A stretch of DNA of 64,000 nt from the NCBI GenBank assembly GCA_009760855.2, contig WPIO01000107.1:124001-188000 (forward strand), written 5' to 3'. How positions within the stretch are numbered: the first letter of the stretch is position 1; each line of letters begins with the position of its first letter. Made by a program: the position numbers and the translations under genes. The notes under the pieces are model-generated. The model was not told the origin of the DNA, did not search any database, and saw nothing but the letters and a program-made list of their open reading frames with translations. Origin of the DNA: Cristatella mucedo (Eukaryota; Bryozoa; Phylactolaemata; Cristatellidae). Shown one piece after another: positions 44,996 through 58,715 of this stretch.

Positions 44996-46290
44996 AACGT
45001 ACTGCAGTCTGTAAAGGCGCATGGGAAACCTAGAGTCAAAGTCTTCAAGTAGCTTTAAACCTCAAATGGTCTGTGGTAGGACTCAAGTCAGGATAGCTTA
45101 AAATGTTAATTTAATTTGCAAAAAACTTTTATTTGAAGATTATGCAACTCAGGCCTATATGAACGAGCCTACATTAGGAATCCTCTAAATCCACGGTCCA
45201 AAGGTGGTGCATGAGCTGCAAGTATCAGTCGCTTGCTTTTGCTTGTTGCTGCCTTCGTGCAGCTTCTGTGCAGTCTAACTCTCGGTGCAACAGAAAGGTA
45301 TTGGTCCCAAGGGGTGACTTGTTCAACGCCGCTGCTGCCCCCCCCCCCCCCGATAGAGGCGAGCAAGGCTGCAGTTAGTTGAGCAAATCATCGATTTTTA
45401 ACATCGGTCTTCAGCTTTTGACTGGGCGACAAGCTGCGGACTCACGCGTCCGGCGTGATTTAACTACATGGCGATAGAATTGCGTGCAGTTTGTCAATCA
45501 TTCCGAATCCAGTAACACAGTAAGAGAGCGGTATGACAAATACAAACTGAATTGCTAATTACAGGGTTATGGATATTAGCAAGCCGTCAGCTGCTCAGAT
45601 CCGTAAGAGAAGGGCTAGAAAGTCTAAATAGAAAGCAGAAGGGAGGCCCCAATCCTAAAGTGCCTAAAGAAGCAAACATCAGCTACCGAATGGCCATGCG
45701 AGTTACAGACAAACAACTTAAATGTGAAGGTGCTTGGACGACAAAGATGAAACACCTCAGTCCCACTTCTATGTAAAGACCTAAACCATACAGAGATAAG
45801 TGAAAATGAACACAATCAGGTTTAAGTTTTGCGAGACACAACTCCAGACAACCTGCCGTCCGGCTGGGTTGCCCGAATGAGCAGTAAGCCGACACCAAGT
45901 AGTTCATTCAGAAAAAAAAGCAGGCTGAGCCCACATTACACACTATAGACGGCTTCCGCCTTCAATCAATCTAGCCCTCTACCTTCTTTCTGAAGCAATC
46001 CACCACTGTTCTTTTCGAAGCCATCCGGCAGCTGGTGGCCGCTCATATAATGTGAATGTCCCCACAGATGGAGCAAACGCAGGGATTAGTGTCGGACTGA
46101 GGTGTCATCTGCCAAAAGCCAAGTTCACTGCTCCACGGCTCGAGCGCCCGAGGCTGATACAGCCACAGGACTTTTACGAAAAATGCAGTGAGACGCAACA
46201 GACTTTCCAACAGATTTCGGAAATGTTTCATAAATATTTGGGCTACTGTGTAATTATACTTCACCACATTTCGAGGAGGAGCTAAGTCTG
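44996..46290 (+). repeat. R1 long repeat, isolated copy
   Basis: It shares ordered blocks with the units at 50335-53645: TACTGCAGTCT and GAAACCTAGAGTCAAAG near the start, ACTTTTATTTGAAGATTATG, a CAGTCGCTTGCTTTTGCTTG block, TTATGGATATTAGCAAGCCG near 45568, and TCCCCACAGATGGAGC near 46059. Near 45570 a frame reads MDISKPSAAQIRKRRARKSK before a stop, with a similar frame in the 52250 copy. A run of 14 C lies at 45338-45351. The class of element is unknown. Confidence 0.65.
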
Positions 46291-46384
46291 TATACTAATT
46301 TGCCGGAGAATCTGTCTCATATTGTTGGGCCAGCTGACCAATCAAAACCCCTAGAATCGGTGCGTCCACCCTTTAGCCAAAATA

Positions 46385-46720
46385 AATGTGAATGCACTTC
46401 AAGTCAATGCACTGCTTGATTGGGAGCCATTGAAGGTCGACAAAAAGTAGCATGATGTTGCAATTGCTGTTCTCGCGACAGGTGATCTTAACTGCAGAGT
46501 AATGTACCAGAGCTAAGTGCCTGATTGCACAGGCCAGTAGATCTGGAGGCAGTTATTTGCATAAGTCGAGACGGGAGGTCACTAATGTATCGACCGATTT
46601 GCATGTTATATGTCGGTCCAAAAAACCGAATTTTAGAAAGGTCGCATCGCTGAAATAAGGAAGACTGACCACAGAGCTGACATGATCGCCTACTAGAAGT
46701 TCGCTATCTGGCTTTTCCTG
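46385..46720 (-). mobile_element. L2-A ORF2 C-terminal fragment
   Basis: Minus-strand similarity to L2-A from the SLDDHISS segment to WLPIKQCIDLK, old and broken. The LLTGLPACAIRRLQLVQNSA region is recognisable with changes. Confidence 0.75.
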
Positions 46721-47455
46721 GTCCTCTCATAGTGGATCACTTACGGAAGGATATTGACTAAGAAACTTGGGTTCATTGTATTGGAAAGGTATGTTACATT
46801 AAATTGTAATATATTCTTTTGAAAAAAATTAATAAGTATGCATTACACCTTGTAAAATATAACATCCAATTAATCACCCAGCCAAATCAGTAAAATATAA
46901 TACAGCTAGTTATTCTTTATTGTACGCTAAATGTCAGCCACATTTAACCACTAACCCGGATTCTTATTTTTTTCAATCAAGTGAAACTAAAGCGATTATA
47001 AGAGGAAAATTTGCATGGTTCCTTCCCAGTTTAATATTATACAAATGAGTAATAATGACTCAAATTCTGTTTGAACGGCTCCATGGCAAGTGATTGAATA
47101 TTGTAAATATGTGAGGGACGTAAACGTAGGTAACGTAAAACTTAAACGTCAACGTAGGTAACGTAAACGTAGGTAAAGGAGTACACTTGAAAAATTGAAA
47201 CTAAATGAAAATTATACTTGCTCAGTGATTTTCCAAAAAATTTTTTTGGCTTGTCCACCATTTTTTTGAATAAGATTGAGCACATTCTGATGACGTTAAC
47301 GAAATGGTCTACGAGCTTTCCAAGATAAAAACAAGGAAAGCCAAGTTTTGAATATCTCATTTTTGAGCATCTTATGTGTTACCTCAGCCACGCATGTTAT
47401 TAGTGCATGTTAGTGAGTCTTTATGCAAATATTTTTTTGCATAAATTGGGTTTTA
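46721..47455. other. AT-rich stretch with a small tandem motif
   Basis: At 47113-47176 the words AACGTAGGTAACGTAAAC and ACGTAGGTAA recur three times, giving a short imperfect tandem tract. No gene is seen. Confidence 0.45.
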
Positions 47456-47551
47456 TTGAGTCATTGGTTGGGGCCGGAGGGTGTGAGCAATACGGGATTT
47501 GTATACGATCTCGCCAAGGGCACCAAAATGTTCTGCACCTGAGCTGAGGTA

Positions 47552-47623
<72 letters not shown>

Positions 47624-48740
47624 TTATTAACACATTGAGAGCGAGAAATTTCGAGTTTCTTGACCACCTTTCGCCTCCACGACACTGCTTAGATCTGATG
47701 CCAGCAGAGACGAGGCGACTCCAGAATTGGCTGCAGAAAATAGTTCATCCTTGCCGAAAGACTGACACAGCATCCATTGTATAGATGCAATCTCAATACT
47801 AAGGCATGACCTTTTTAACCTCTGAATGTACATCTGGCTTTGTCTTCCGACTTTACAAATGACGTTAAGGAGGCAAATATTATTATCCTATCAATTGACA
47901 CTTGTTCTGTCTATTTGCGTTGGAGACGAGACTCTAAGCTGTTATGGCGTGCAAACGGCAGGCATTAAACATTACTACATCCTGCTTCTCACATTAGTGA
48001 CTGATGAGGAGTCTGAGTTTGAGGACCGGGGAATTATGGTGGAGCAGGAGCAGTTCTCCAGAGCTGAGACCTGGACGAAATACAAGCAAAGACCCAATCT
48101 GCCCACGGCCCGATGTCACAGCAAACCGTTTGAAAGAAGCGAGAAAGAATACGAGTGTGACTTACTCCGGATGCATTGCAAGCTGATGAATGGTTTTAAG
48201 ATCGCTTCCCACTTAGTGGTCACAGAAGTGTAAGAGCGAAATAGCAAAATGGCAGCCCAGCTATCAGCCCATATGCAGCAGGCTGAGGCGAGGAAGTCGT
48301 AGCAAGTGGTGGTGCCATGCGATGTGGCAATGCTGGCCTTTAGCTTAGCTGTACTGGCCAGAGATTTGGTGAAAGTGGCCCGTGTCAAAACAAAGGCAGC
48401 CCACGATCGTAACAGAGAGCAGGCGTCCCGAGAGAGAAAGGTACAAGGACATACTCGAGAGAGTGTATCGGCTAAGCTGACCAGTGAGAGTGATACAGTA
48501 GAGTGTGCCCGCCAGAGAGAAAAGCACTACAGCGTGCCGGCAACATCTATTTAATGGAGTGGAACCCCAAACGCGACCTAGTTAGCCACCCAGCAGTGCT
48601 GAACCCCTGTAAGCAACGACTCTCTTATTGACAGTACGGAGTGAGCTCTCAGGACGTAGTTCACTAGCGACGAGCAGGCAGAGGCTCAAGGATCATCGAG
48701 GCTCGCTCGGCGCATGTCACCTAAGAATGCCACTAGGTGA
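47456..48740 (+). repeat. R2 long repeat, first copy
   Basis: Homologous in order to 54560-55945: a TTTCTTGACCACC and CAGAAAATAGTTCATCCTTG part, GGAGACGAGACTCTAAGCTG, CACATTAGTGACTGATGAGG, GTACTGGCCAGAGATTTGG, and TGGAGTGGAACCCCAAACGC. Between copies the frames DEESEFEDRG and EEAELEEKRF are similar at protein level, so the ancestor may have been coding. A 135-codon frame at 47826-48233 crosses it. The type of element is not recognised. Confidence 0.6.
47556..47619. repeat. (TA)n microsatellite
   Basis: About 32 uninterrupted TA units at the start of the R2 copy. Confidence 0.95.
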
Positions 48741-48774
48741 TATAAGCTATATCATAGCTTGACTCAAAAATTTA

Positions 48775-49440
48775 GCTAGCTCTTTAGTTCTGTCTCGTCT
48801 TGATTATTGTAATTCCCTTTTGGCTGGGCTACCAAAGAAAGCTATTAAGCCACTACAGCGGACTATGAATATGGCTGCAAGGCTGGTCTTCAAGTCCCAG
48901 CGGTTTGAGCACGAGTCACCTTTGCTGGATAAGCTAGGATGGTTGCCGGTTGAGCAAAGGATACAGAGCAAAGTTCTTACGCTGACACACAAGGCCCGCC
49001 ACGGCTTGGCTACTTCATACCTAGCTGAACTGCTGCATCAGTTTCAGACTGTTCGCGCTCTCAGGTCCCGTGTTGACAATAAATTAGCCGTCCCATTCCT
49101 CTGCTTATAGACAGTTGGCGACAGAAGCTTTAGCTCTGCAGGTCGTAGACTGTGGAACTCGCTTCCACAATTCTTACGCAACGACATCTACTCTCCAACT
49201 GCCGACTATGGCACATCTTTTTCAGCGGTCCTGAACTGCTACTTCAATGCTACTCACTACCTCAACTGCTCTCCTAACTCTGCTGTGCTTCCCACTTTCT
49301 CTTTGTTGAGCAAGACGAAGTCTGTTGGCTACCGAATGCGTACCGAAAGCCGCTTAGGCTGTGAGTGTGCTATACAAAACTCTCCTGCGTAACACCCACA
49401 TGGTCTCTATGACTTTGTGGAGTTACCGACGGAGATACAT
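48775..49440 (+). mobile_element. L2-B C-terminal and 3' fragment
   Basis: It is closely similar to 61470-62135. An open frame at 48820-49110 encodes GLPKKAIKPLQRTMNMAARL and onward to the C-terminal region, with a stop where the 60870 copy reads on. The 3' UTR is complete to GTTACCGACGGAGATACATT, the L2-B terminus, followed by ACATT. 5' truncated. Confidence 0.85.
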
Positions 49441-50032
49441 TACATTGACTCGAAAGTTGGCGGAAACTATAAGGAACTGCTCGCCACAACATGGGCTGGT
49501 AGTTGCTTTCTGCTAATTATTGCCACGGAGCCTGCGCCATACATATTTCTATGTCAACGTCATGCTGGTGCTGGTAAAGCCTGAAGCATGACCCGTAGGA
49601 CAGGCAGTTAATGCTGACTCAAGGTGTAGAACCACCAGTGGAGGCATTCGATAATATCACGCCTGGAAAACGAAGGCAGCATGAGTGGATAGCTACGTGC
49701 GCCACCCCAAGTAAGGCTGGTGGACTATGCGATTGATTAACCGTTCTTTGAGATGGAAGCGGGAATGCCTCATCGGGGATGGGCCATGGGTCGGGAATCA
49801 TTAGAGCAGTATTTTTGAATTATACTGTTAAATACTTGATGCAGAAGTAAACATACACATAATTCAGTGAAATAGCATCTTAATTGAACTCAATCTCAAA
49901 TTATGAGCTTCAATATGCCATGTGGGTCAAACCCGCCACCTCTGCCAGACCTTGATTGGGCCGAGCCCTTTAACGATATATTTAATTACATAGGGTCACT
50001 CTTCAAGGCCGGATATTCAATAATATCTCTCT
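49441..50032. other. No gene seen
   Basis: Unique sequence, with no supportable feature before the (CA)n tract. Confidence 0.4.
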
Positions 50033-50156
50033 CTCACACACGCACACACACACGCATACACAGGCACGTGCACAAACACGAACACACACATGCGAGGACA
50101 CACGGACACACGCACACACGCACACACACACAGATTGGGGAGTGCTCCTCTATATG

Positions 50157-50197
<41 letters not shown>
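50033..50197. repeat. (CA)n-rich tract followed by (TA)n
   Basis: An imperfect CA-rich stretch at 50033-50132 with CG interruptions, then (TA)n at 50165-50197. The reading frame through it (HTRTHT repeats) is an artefact. Confidence 0.9.
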
Positions 50198-50200
<3 letters not shown>

Positions 50201-50334
50201 CATGTATCTGTATATTTATTCATATTATTTACTGACTAGGATAGGTTGGCTGGGATAAGACGGCTGTATTTTGATAAGGTCATCGGAAAGACGGGTTCTG
50301 ACCTATGTACGTGGCAGGATATGCAATAACGAGT

Positions 50335-51645
50335 GGTCACCTTGTCTATTAGGTAACTGAAGTTGGCCAACTATGCTCTGGTGTTGAAGCTCTCGGTCAT
50401 GCTGATTTGTGCATACGGATCGGTGCAGGCATGCGCCAACGAACGCAAGGCAACATTCGAGGCACCTGCTGCTCTGATACAGATGAGGAGTACTACATTA
50501 CTCGGGCGGAAAGTTCGTAGGTAACCTTGGTTTCCAGCAGATGCCTGGAAGACCTGCACTAGCCTCGTGCTTCAGGTGTGACGTTGCCTAACTTTAATAT
50601 AATAGATTAATATAAATAAATAAATAATAATATAATTAATATTAATAGCTGATTGTAAGTCGTTCTACACAAAGTGAGAAAATAAGAGAGCTGCATACGA
50701 AATTCAAATTGCATAAGTTATGACAGACTTGTGGATATTACCAAGCTGTCAGGGGTTAAAATGTCTAAAGAACAAATCGAAAGGAACTTCCTATCCTAGA
50801 ATACCTACAGAAGCCAAAATCATCTAATGAATAGCCAGATAAGTCACGGACAAAGAATGATCAAGTGTTAAAGTGTCTGCTAGAGAAAGATGAAAAAATA
50901 GTAGTCCAAATTCTACGTAGGGATACAAATAAGACGGCGATAAATGACAATCAAGACTATACAGCTCACGTGTTATGTTAGAACACTGCACAGTGTGTTG
51001 TCCATCTCGCTAGGGTGACAAAACAGCTAGCGAACATCAGCCCTTTATTCAAACACCACTCAATCCATGCACTTTATATATCTTCCGGCGTCGAGAGATC
51101 TAGATTTTACCCTCTCTAGCACTCCTACGGCAGCACTTGTATTCCGTGCCTGAATTATATGTGAGCTGTCAAGAAGTTGTTTGTTCTAGACTCGTACGAC
51201 GGATGGAGGCAGTTTGTGGTAAATATCTATCCCCAGAGATGTCGCGATGGATAGATTAGATTCGGTTATCTGAAGCTATCTGCCCAGTTTATCTGCTGAG
51301 AGCCATTGCCGCGCCTACATCGCTCAGAGCCCTGGGGCTTCTTAGGCCTCACAAGTTCTACACCTAGAGCTCTCAAGCGGCCGAGTCATCTTCCATAATG
51401 CTTTGCTAACAGTTGTAAATCGGAATTGTATTACAGTAAGGATACCACAATGGCCTCTCATAATATATAATGGGTTCCTGTGCTTTCATGGCAAAAGAGG
51501 CCGCAGAGGATTTTACCAACGACTTGCCAAAAGGTATACAGAACAGACACTTTTCTCGGATTCATTACTAATTGAAGGCCTAAAAATAAGGTAGAGGTGA
51601 ACAGCTTGTAGATGACATATTTTACACCAAGAGTTGTAGTATTTT
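50335..51645 (+). repeat. R1 long repeat, unit b (starts mid-unit)
   Basis: Matches the later two thirds of unit c: GAGGAGTACTACATTACTCG, ATTGTAAGTCGTTCTACAC, CAAGCTGTCAGGGG near 50741, ATCTGCTGAGAGCCATTGCC near 51290, CAAAAGAGGCCGCAGAGGAT near 51491. Offsets to unit c are about 1470-1520 bases. The first third of the unit is absent or too decayed. Confidence 0.7.
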
Positions 51646-53120
51646 ATATCGCTTTAAATGCGAGTCAAGTATGATAGGCTTTCAGGTACTGCAGTCTTCA
51701 TAGGTTCCATGGCTACCAAGAGTCGAGGGCCTCAAATTGTTGTTGTCCTTGAAGGGATTTGTAATGGTGCCCTATTCAGGCTAGCTTAAAAAGCATGTTC
51801 AGAGTTAACAACCTTTTGTTGAATAATATACAACCTAAGACCCATATGAATTTGCGTACAGTAGGATCCCATTTAATATACGGTCCTAAGCTGGGGCACG
51901 ATCCCCGAGTTTCAGTCGCTGCATTTTGCTGTTGGCTACTGTTTGTCGTCGGTTCAGTTTTGCACAGTCTCACTATCCGCCCAGCCGACTGTTACCGGTT
52001 ACCCCGGGTATCTTCGGCAATGCAGTTGCCTGTCCTAGAGTAATGAGGAGTACTGCTATTAACGGGCGGGAAGCCCGTGTGTGGCTTCTGTTTGCAGTTG
52101 ACGGCTGGACAACAAGCAGTAGCCTGTCGCTTCTGGCGTGATGTGTCTACCTTTCAATATATATCTGGTTGGTTATAAGTTATTCTACCCAAAATGATAT
52201 GTCAAGCGAACTTTATACAAAATTCAAATCGGGTAACTTTTTACAGTTATGGATAATAATAACAAGCCGTCAGGGGCTCAACACAGTAAGAGGAGGGTTA
52301 AAAAGTCCAAAGACTAACCAAAACCGACTCCTAAAATCCGAGAATAGATATAGATAGAACAGGTATAGATATAGAATAGATATCCTAGAATACCTAAACA
52401 AACAAAATTCATCTTCTGAATTACCAAGAAAGTCGCAGATAAAAAATGGTTGACAGTCTATTGTCAGACTGATGGCTCGACCAAACAGCAAGACCATGCC
52501 AGCACTTAATTCAGAAAACCACGTTAACCAAGCACTGTAGACCGAATCTGGCGCCATATGATCCAGCCCTCTCCCTCCCTAGAATGCCTCTGGCAACCCT
52601 TATATTCCATGCCTGCACAGCATTTTGGCAGTTGAGCCGTAGTCCAATCCGAAACCGTCCGACAGCTAGAGGCAGTTTTTAGTAGATGGATGTCCCCACA
52701 GTTGGCGCCAATGCATGGATTAAAGTCTGTTATCGCCGTAATCTGCCGAACTTATCTGAAGAGAGCTATTGCCCACCCCTACATCACTCGAACGTCTTTG
52801 GCTGCTTAGGTTTTCTTAGCCCTCTTAGGGTCTACACCCAGACCTCTCAGACGGATGAGTCATATTTCATCAAATCTTGCAAGGAGTTTTGAATCGGAGT
52901 TTTACAACACTAACCCGGCCATTACGGCGCCAAGATAATATTACACGGGTAACGGTGCTTTCCGGAAAAGAGGCCGTCGAGGACTTATGCGTGCAACTTT
53001 CCTAAATATTCAGAGTACAGATGATTTTCTGAGCTCCAATACAAAATAAAATCTTCGAAATATGACAAAGATGTGCCGGTTGTGGTTAATGTATTTTATG
53101 ACAAGCGATTTCCTATTTTT
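51646..53120 (+). repeat. R1 long repeat, unit c (complete)
   Basis: It begins with TTTAAATGCGAGTCAAGTAT then GATAGGCTTTCAGGTACTGC, and ends before the same words recur at 53126. The unit is therefore about 1475 bases. A frame near 52253 reads MDNNNKPSGAQHSKRRVKKS, comparable to the 45570 frame. A KPSGAQ-type start followed by basic residues recalls the beginning of some hAT-type and ZMYM-like zinc-finger proteins, but the match is short. A local ATAGATATAGAT simple repeat is inserted near 52340-52380. Confidence 0.7.
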
Positions 53121-53645
53121 TCAGCCTTAAATGCTTGTCAAGTATGATAGGCTTCCAGGTACTGCACGCTTCAAAATTCACAAGGGAAACCTAAATTCAA
53201 GAGCCTCAAATTGCTGTTGTCCTCGAAGGAATCAGTAACGAAGCGCTTGCCTTGCTAGCGTAAAATTCAAAGTCAAAGGCCTTTTGTTGAAGATTGCATA
53301 ACTTCGGCGTAAATTGATGAGCGTATAGAGATTTCCCTCTAAATCTATTGTCATAATGGGGTGCACGAATCGTGAGTCTCAATCGTTTACATTCATCGTT
53401 GGCTACTGTTTGCCTCCATTTGCTTCTGTACAGTCTCACTATTGGCAAAGCAGACCGTCTGAGTTCGTCCAGGGTATCATGGTCATAGCAGCTGCTGACC
53501 CGGCGAAGGTGAGGAGTAGTGCAGATAATCGGGCTGACACTCGTTTGTATCCTCGATCTGCTTCTGACGACTGGACAAAATACAACGGCCTGTCACATCT
53601 AGCGAAATGTTTTCTGATGCCAACATTGTTCGATGCTGGCCTATA
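53121..53645 (+). repeat. R1 long repeat, unit d (3' truncated)
   Basis: It matches the first 500 bases of unit c (AAGTATGATAGGCTTCCAGG, CCTCAAATTGCTGTTGTCC, CTTTTGTTGAAGATTGCATA, GACGACTGGACAAAATACAA), then stops near 53645. It completes a head-to-tail run of three. Confidence 0.7.
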
Positions 53646-54069
53646 GCATTCCGCACCCTGTGATATCATAAGAGAGTACTATAAAAACATCAAACGCCAA
53701 CTCCGTGGGTCAAAGTGAAAGCTCTTCCGACCTGGATTGGGAAAATTTCTCAAATCCATTAAGTTTCCGGAGCTATCAGATCCACTAATGACGTTGCATT
53801 TGCAGAGGGTCACCGAGGATTAAACTTACATAGATTATCTCACCAAAGGCATCCAGAATGAATATATATCAATATAAGCTTCTAAAATGAATCATCAGAT
53901 TATGAAAGCACCCAAGTCAGTGAAGGACAGCACAGCTATCGATCACTGCACCCCAGAAGTCGGCCACACTAATAACACTACCATGAATATTCATTTCTTT
54001 TGGATAAGTTAAATTTAAGCGATAATGAGAGATCGTTTTCTTGGATTCCTAACATTAAAAGAGACCACA
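53646..54069. other. No gene seen
   Basis: Unique sequence between R1 unit d and the L2-B scrap. Confidence 0.4.
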
Positions 54070-54255
54070 TGGGTATTGTATCTTTGTCTGTATCGCTACA
54101 AAGACTATGTCAACGTTATGCAGGACAGTTTTGCATAGCCCTCTCACAATCTGAGCAACTTTCAGTACGCATTCAGTAGCTAACAGAATTCCTCTCACGA
54201 AAAGAAGAGAAAGTGGGAAGCGTATCAGAGTCATGAGAGCAGTTGCAGGCTGGAG
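54070..54255 (-). mobile_element. L2-B 3' UTR fragment
   Basis: The plus strand shows CTACAAAGACTATGTCAACG, CAGGACAGTTTTGCATAGCC, GTACGCATTCAGTAGC and AGAGAAAGTGGGAAGCG, the reverse of the L2-B 3' UTR. It ends where the R2-associated microsatellites begin. Confidence 0.75.
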
Positions 54256-54382
54256 GAGAGTAGATGTAACTTCGTACTCCGCTCGTGGGATGCCGAGGTC
54301 GGCCAAGCAAGCTTCATTGGTTGGCCACCATCTGCTGAGAGTCCCGACCACGAAGGGCCTCAGCTCTATACATACATGTATG

Positions 54383-54383
<1 letters not shown>

Positions 54384-54448
<65 letters not shown>

Positions 54449-54510
54449 TGTGTGTGCATGTGTGCGTGTGCGTGTGCGTGTGTGTGAGTGTGCGTGTGAG
54501 GGTGTGTATG
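54384..54510. repeat. (TA)n then (TG)n tract
   Basis: About 30 TA units to 54445, then TG and CG-interrupted TG units to about 54510. Confidence 0.92.
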
Positions 54511-54559
54511 AACATACGAAGGAGCCATGCTACACAACAGGTTTAAAATACATCGCTTT

Positions 54560-55945
<1,386 letters not shown>

Positions 55946-56231
55946 CTTGGCACCAAAGTTGGCTGCAGCTAATTCGTACTGCTCACCATACGTGATGCTG
56001 ATTAGTGGCTCTTGCTCATTGCTGTCAGGTAGGTTTTGCCGCATTTAATCAAGTCGTAATGTTTGGAAGTCCACACTGTGCTAGAGCCGTTTGAGCATAA
56101 CGACGCCCTGAATAGATGCAATGGATGCTTGTTCAAGATGCAGTAGAACCTTACGGAGGCATACAAGGATTGTGCTCCTGGAGAATTAATCTAACGTGAG
56201 TTTCGTGTGGTGAACTGAATAATTTTTTAAA

Positions 56232-57870
56232 TAGCATAACTTTTACAATTGATAGAGCACCCGCTGAGAACTTAATCTCTTTCTAGATACGTTAAGTTTG
56301 ATGCAAACAAACCACGGTTGAATCGCTATTGGTAGCAAGCTAAATGAATAAGAACAATCACATGATTAGGGGTGTACCCGTGTTCCAGGGGTGAGAGGCT
56401 AATTCCTGCCAAACCCCGATAAACTCCGGCCATGCAGCCGCTCACCATACTGCCGAGCTAGGGTAAGGTGGGCGGCAGTCAGGTTACACCTCTTTATAAT
56501 AACGCATGCGCCAACAACAACGGGAATTAGACGAGTCTACAGGGAGGGTCCTAACCAAAGCACACTATAGGGGCACAAGATGACGCTGCACGCGCGAACA
56601 AACGTGTTAGTTGCGGTCGGTCGGCTTCTGCAGTCCGGTCGTTGTACCGACTCCGAATCCAACAGTACGAGCGTACGTCGTCCAAAACCTGGCTGGCTGA
56701 GTAACTGCTTGGCTAGTCCGAATCGACAACTTCCACAGTCAAAAGCTTCCACCGAAAGTCGCCAACTCACGGGAGGGGGTCACGAACACGCTACACGGGG
56801 AACGCGGAATATGTGAGTCAACAAAGAGCGAGCTATCCAGCTCCGCTCGGGCCTTGGGTACTCGTTCCCTTGCGTGCGTGGCAGCATTGCCGGAGCACGC
56901 CAGCACGAGTCCAGGTGCATAACTCGGCGAGACCGGGAGCTATCGACACCACGACTTACTTGGCCGACTTCTCCTACCCAAGAGCCCCGGTGACCCCACG
57001 TCACCGCACATGCCGTAGGTCCGACCCCGGCCAAGCCGGTAACCCTAAACCTCATTATAGCCGTCCGGTCCCAGCCAACTGAACCCAGCATGGATACAGG
57101 GGTAACGTACACAGGGTTAGTGTGTAAAAATTGTTAGTAGCAGCATCTACACTGTCAGCAAGCTTAAACATATACAGGTCAAATCACTGATGCACACTAA
57201 ATGCTGTGATAAATAAGTACGTTTTGAGTTTCTTGTAAATTAGGTCTAGTCAGGAAATGTAATGTGAAAAGTCGGAATTGAGCTCCAGACTTTGGCGTCA
57301 TATAAAATGAGGCAAGGTCTTTAAATGATTTGAGATTCGTATGAGTTTAGTTAAACAGTGAATTTCCGGAAACCTTTACTGGTACGATGCTTAGGTTGGC
57401 TTCAGATATGATGTGATGTATGGGCTGGATCCTAATAATGATAGAACCTAAAAGTGAGTGACAAAACCAGGAAGTCAAGGCATTGCTTGACTTCCCGACC
57501 TAGTGCAGGTTGGGTAGAAGTGGTATGATGTAGCAACTGCGGCGCTCACAACAGAAAAGTTACGCAGCAGATTTTTGCATCAGCTGTAAGCGCCTGAGTG
57601 CACAAGCGAGCCATTAGACCAGCAAGCAGGGAGTTACAGAAGTCAAGACGGGATGTCAAACATGCATGGACCAATTTAGATGGGGTACCCCTGTCTAAGC
57701 AAACCTTAGTTTTAGGAAGGCTGTGTAAGTCAAAGTAGGCAGACTTGGCAGTGCTGACGTGGTAGTCTTATGAAATGTCACTTTTGAAAATGAAGGCTAG
57801 ATTTTGCTCAGATTCATCAGGAGATAGGTTGGACGGAGTGCGGAATGTTGAAGCTTCTGGTGTCATTAGT
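56232..57870 (-). mobile_element. L2-A LINE, old copy split by a GC-rich insertion
   Basis: The minus strand has the 3' tail at 56240-56300 and part of the 3' UTR to 56373. The copy resumes at 57098 and continues through the C-terminal coding remnant to about 57870 (the SLDDHIS region near 57770). When 56374-57097 is removed, the 3' UTR is continuous compared with copies 1 and 2. The coding part has many stops. Confidence 0.82.
56374..57097. mobile_element. 724-bp GC-rich insertion with 6-bp target duplication
   Basis: AGGGGT occurs at 56368-56373 and again at 57098-57103, where an uninterrupted L2-A copy has it once. The ends GTACCCGTGTT and AGCATGGATAC are imperfect inverted repeats: 8 of 11 pair, and the mismatches are transitions. 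The insertion is much more GC-rich than its host DNA. Overlapping frames of 78, 89 and 110 codons on both strands resemble no protein I know. It is likely a non-autonomous DNA transposon; its superfamily is not assigned. Confidence 0.72.
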
Positions 57871-57969
57871 GTAAAAGCTTAGCCAGGGGCTAATGCATAA
57901 GTAATTGGCGCATACTAGTGTTATAGCACTAATATCCACGACAATGTCTGAAGCATAAAAATAGATGTC

Positions 57970-58105
57970 AGTAATTTATATAGTGCACTTAGAAGAACTT
58001 AATTTCCATATAGACGTTCCACTTGCGCCAAGGGGCTCGCAGTCCATGACCTTAACCGGACCTTTGTCTGTGCTAGCCCTGGAAGCTAATATTCCCAGAC
58101 TTAAG
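57970..58105 (-). mobile_element. SINE-L, partial, minus strand
   Basis: On the plus strand: TATATAGTGCACTTAGAAGA, ACTTAATTTCCATATAGACG (tail arms, reversed), then AGGGGCTCGCAGTCCATGAC and CTTAACCGGACC (box B and middle, reversed). The head end is lost. Confidence 0.6.
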
Positions 58106-58187
58106 GGAGCTCCCTAACGCTGGTAAGTTACTCCATTTAGCTGACACACGCATAGACACACACGTACACACACTAATATAAAAACAT

Positions 58188-58414
<227 letters not shown>

Positions 58415-58582
58415 ACGCTTGGTAAATGGGGTGCCAGTCCTACCATGCGAGATCTGGTACGTGGTAGCATGGACGACGCTGTCGGGGTCACGTGATGCGT
58501 TTTCTGTGTATATTGGCTCTTTTATACCCTCAGTATGGCATGTTGTACGTGGCAGAAGTAAATGTTTGTCGTAAGAAATTCG

Positions 58583-58715
58583 TGAACCAACTTGGACGTG
58601 GCTCCTTTATCTTACTTAGCTGGACCACATGTTCGCAATGCTGCATACGTGAAAGTATGCCAATCTGAAGGAGAGACTGTCTTGCTCATCTAGTGACTTA
58701 TCGCTATGGAGAAGG
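58583..58715 (-). mobile_element. L2-A coding fragment
   Basis: The plus strand shows GAACCAACTTGGACGTGGCT then TCTTACTTAG, the reverse of the DKDTTSKLVHA segment, and continues to the SLDDH region near 58705. Both ends are truncated. Confidence 0.65.

Noticed and set aside
45338-45351. Run of 14 C as a regulatory element
   Set aside because: A homopolymer inside a decayed repeat; no gene nearby to regulate.
49903-50163. 86-codon frame rich in HTRTHT
   Set aside because: It is the (CA)n-rich tract in translation.
56780-57112. 110-codon minus-strand frame in the GC-rich insertion
   Set aside because: Frames are open on both strands because of base composition; no motif, and it runs across the insertion border.
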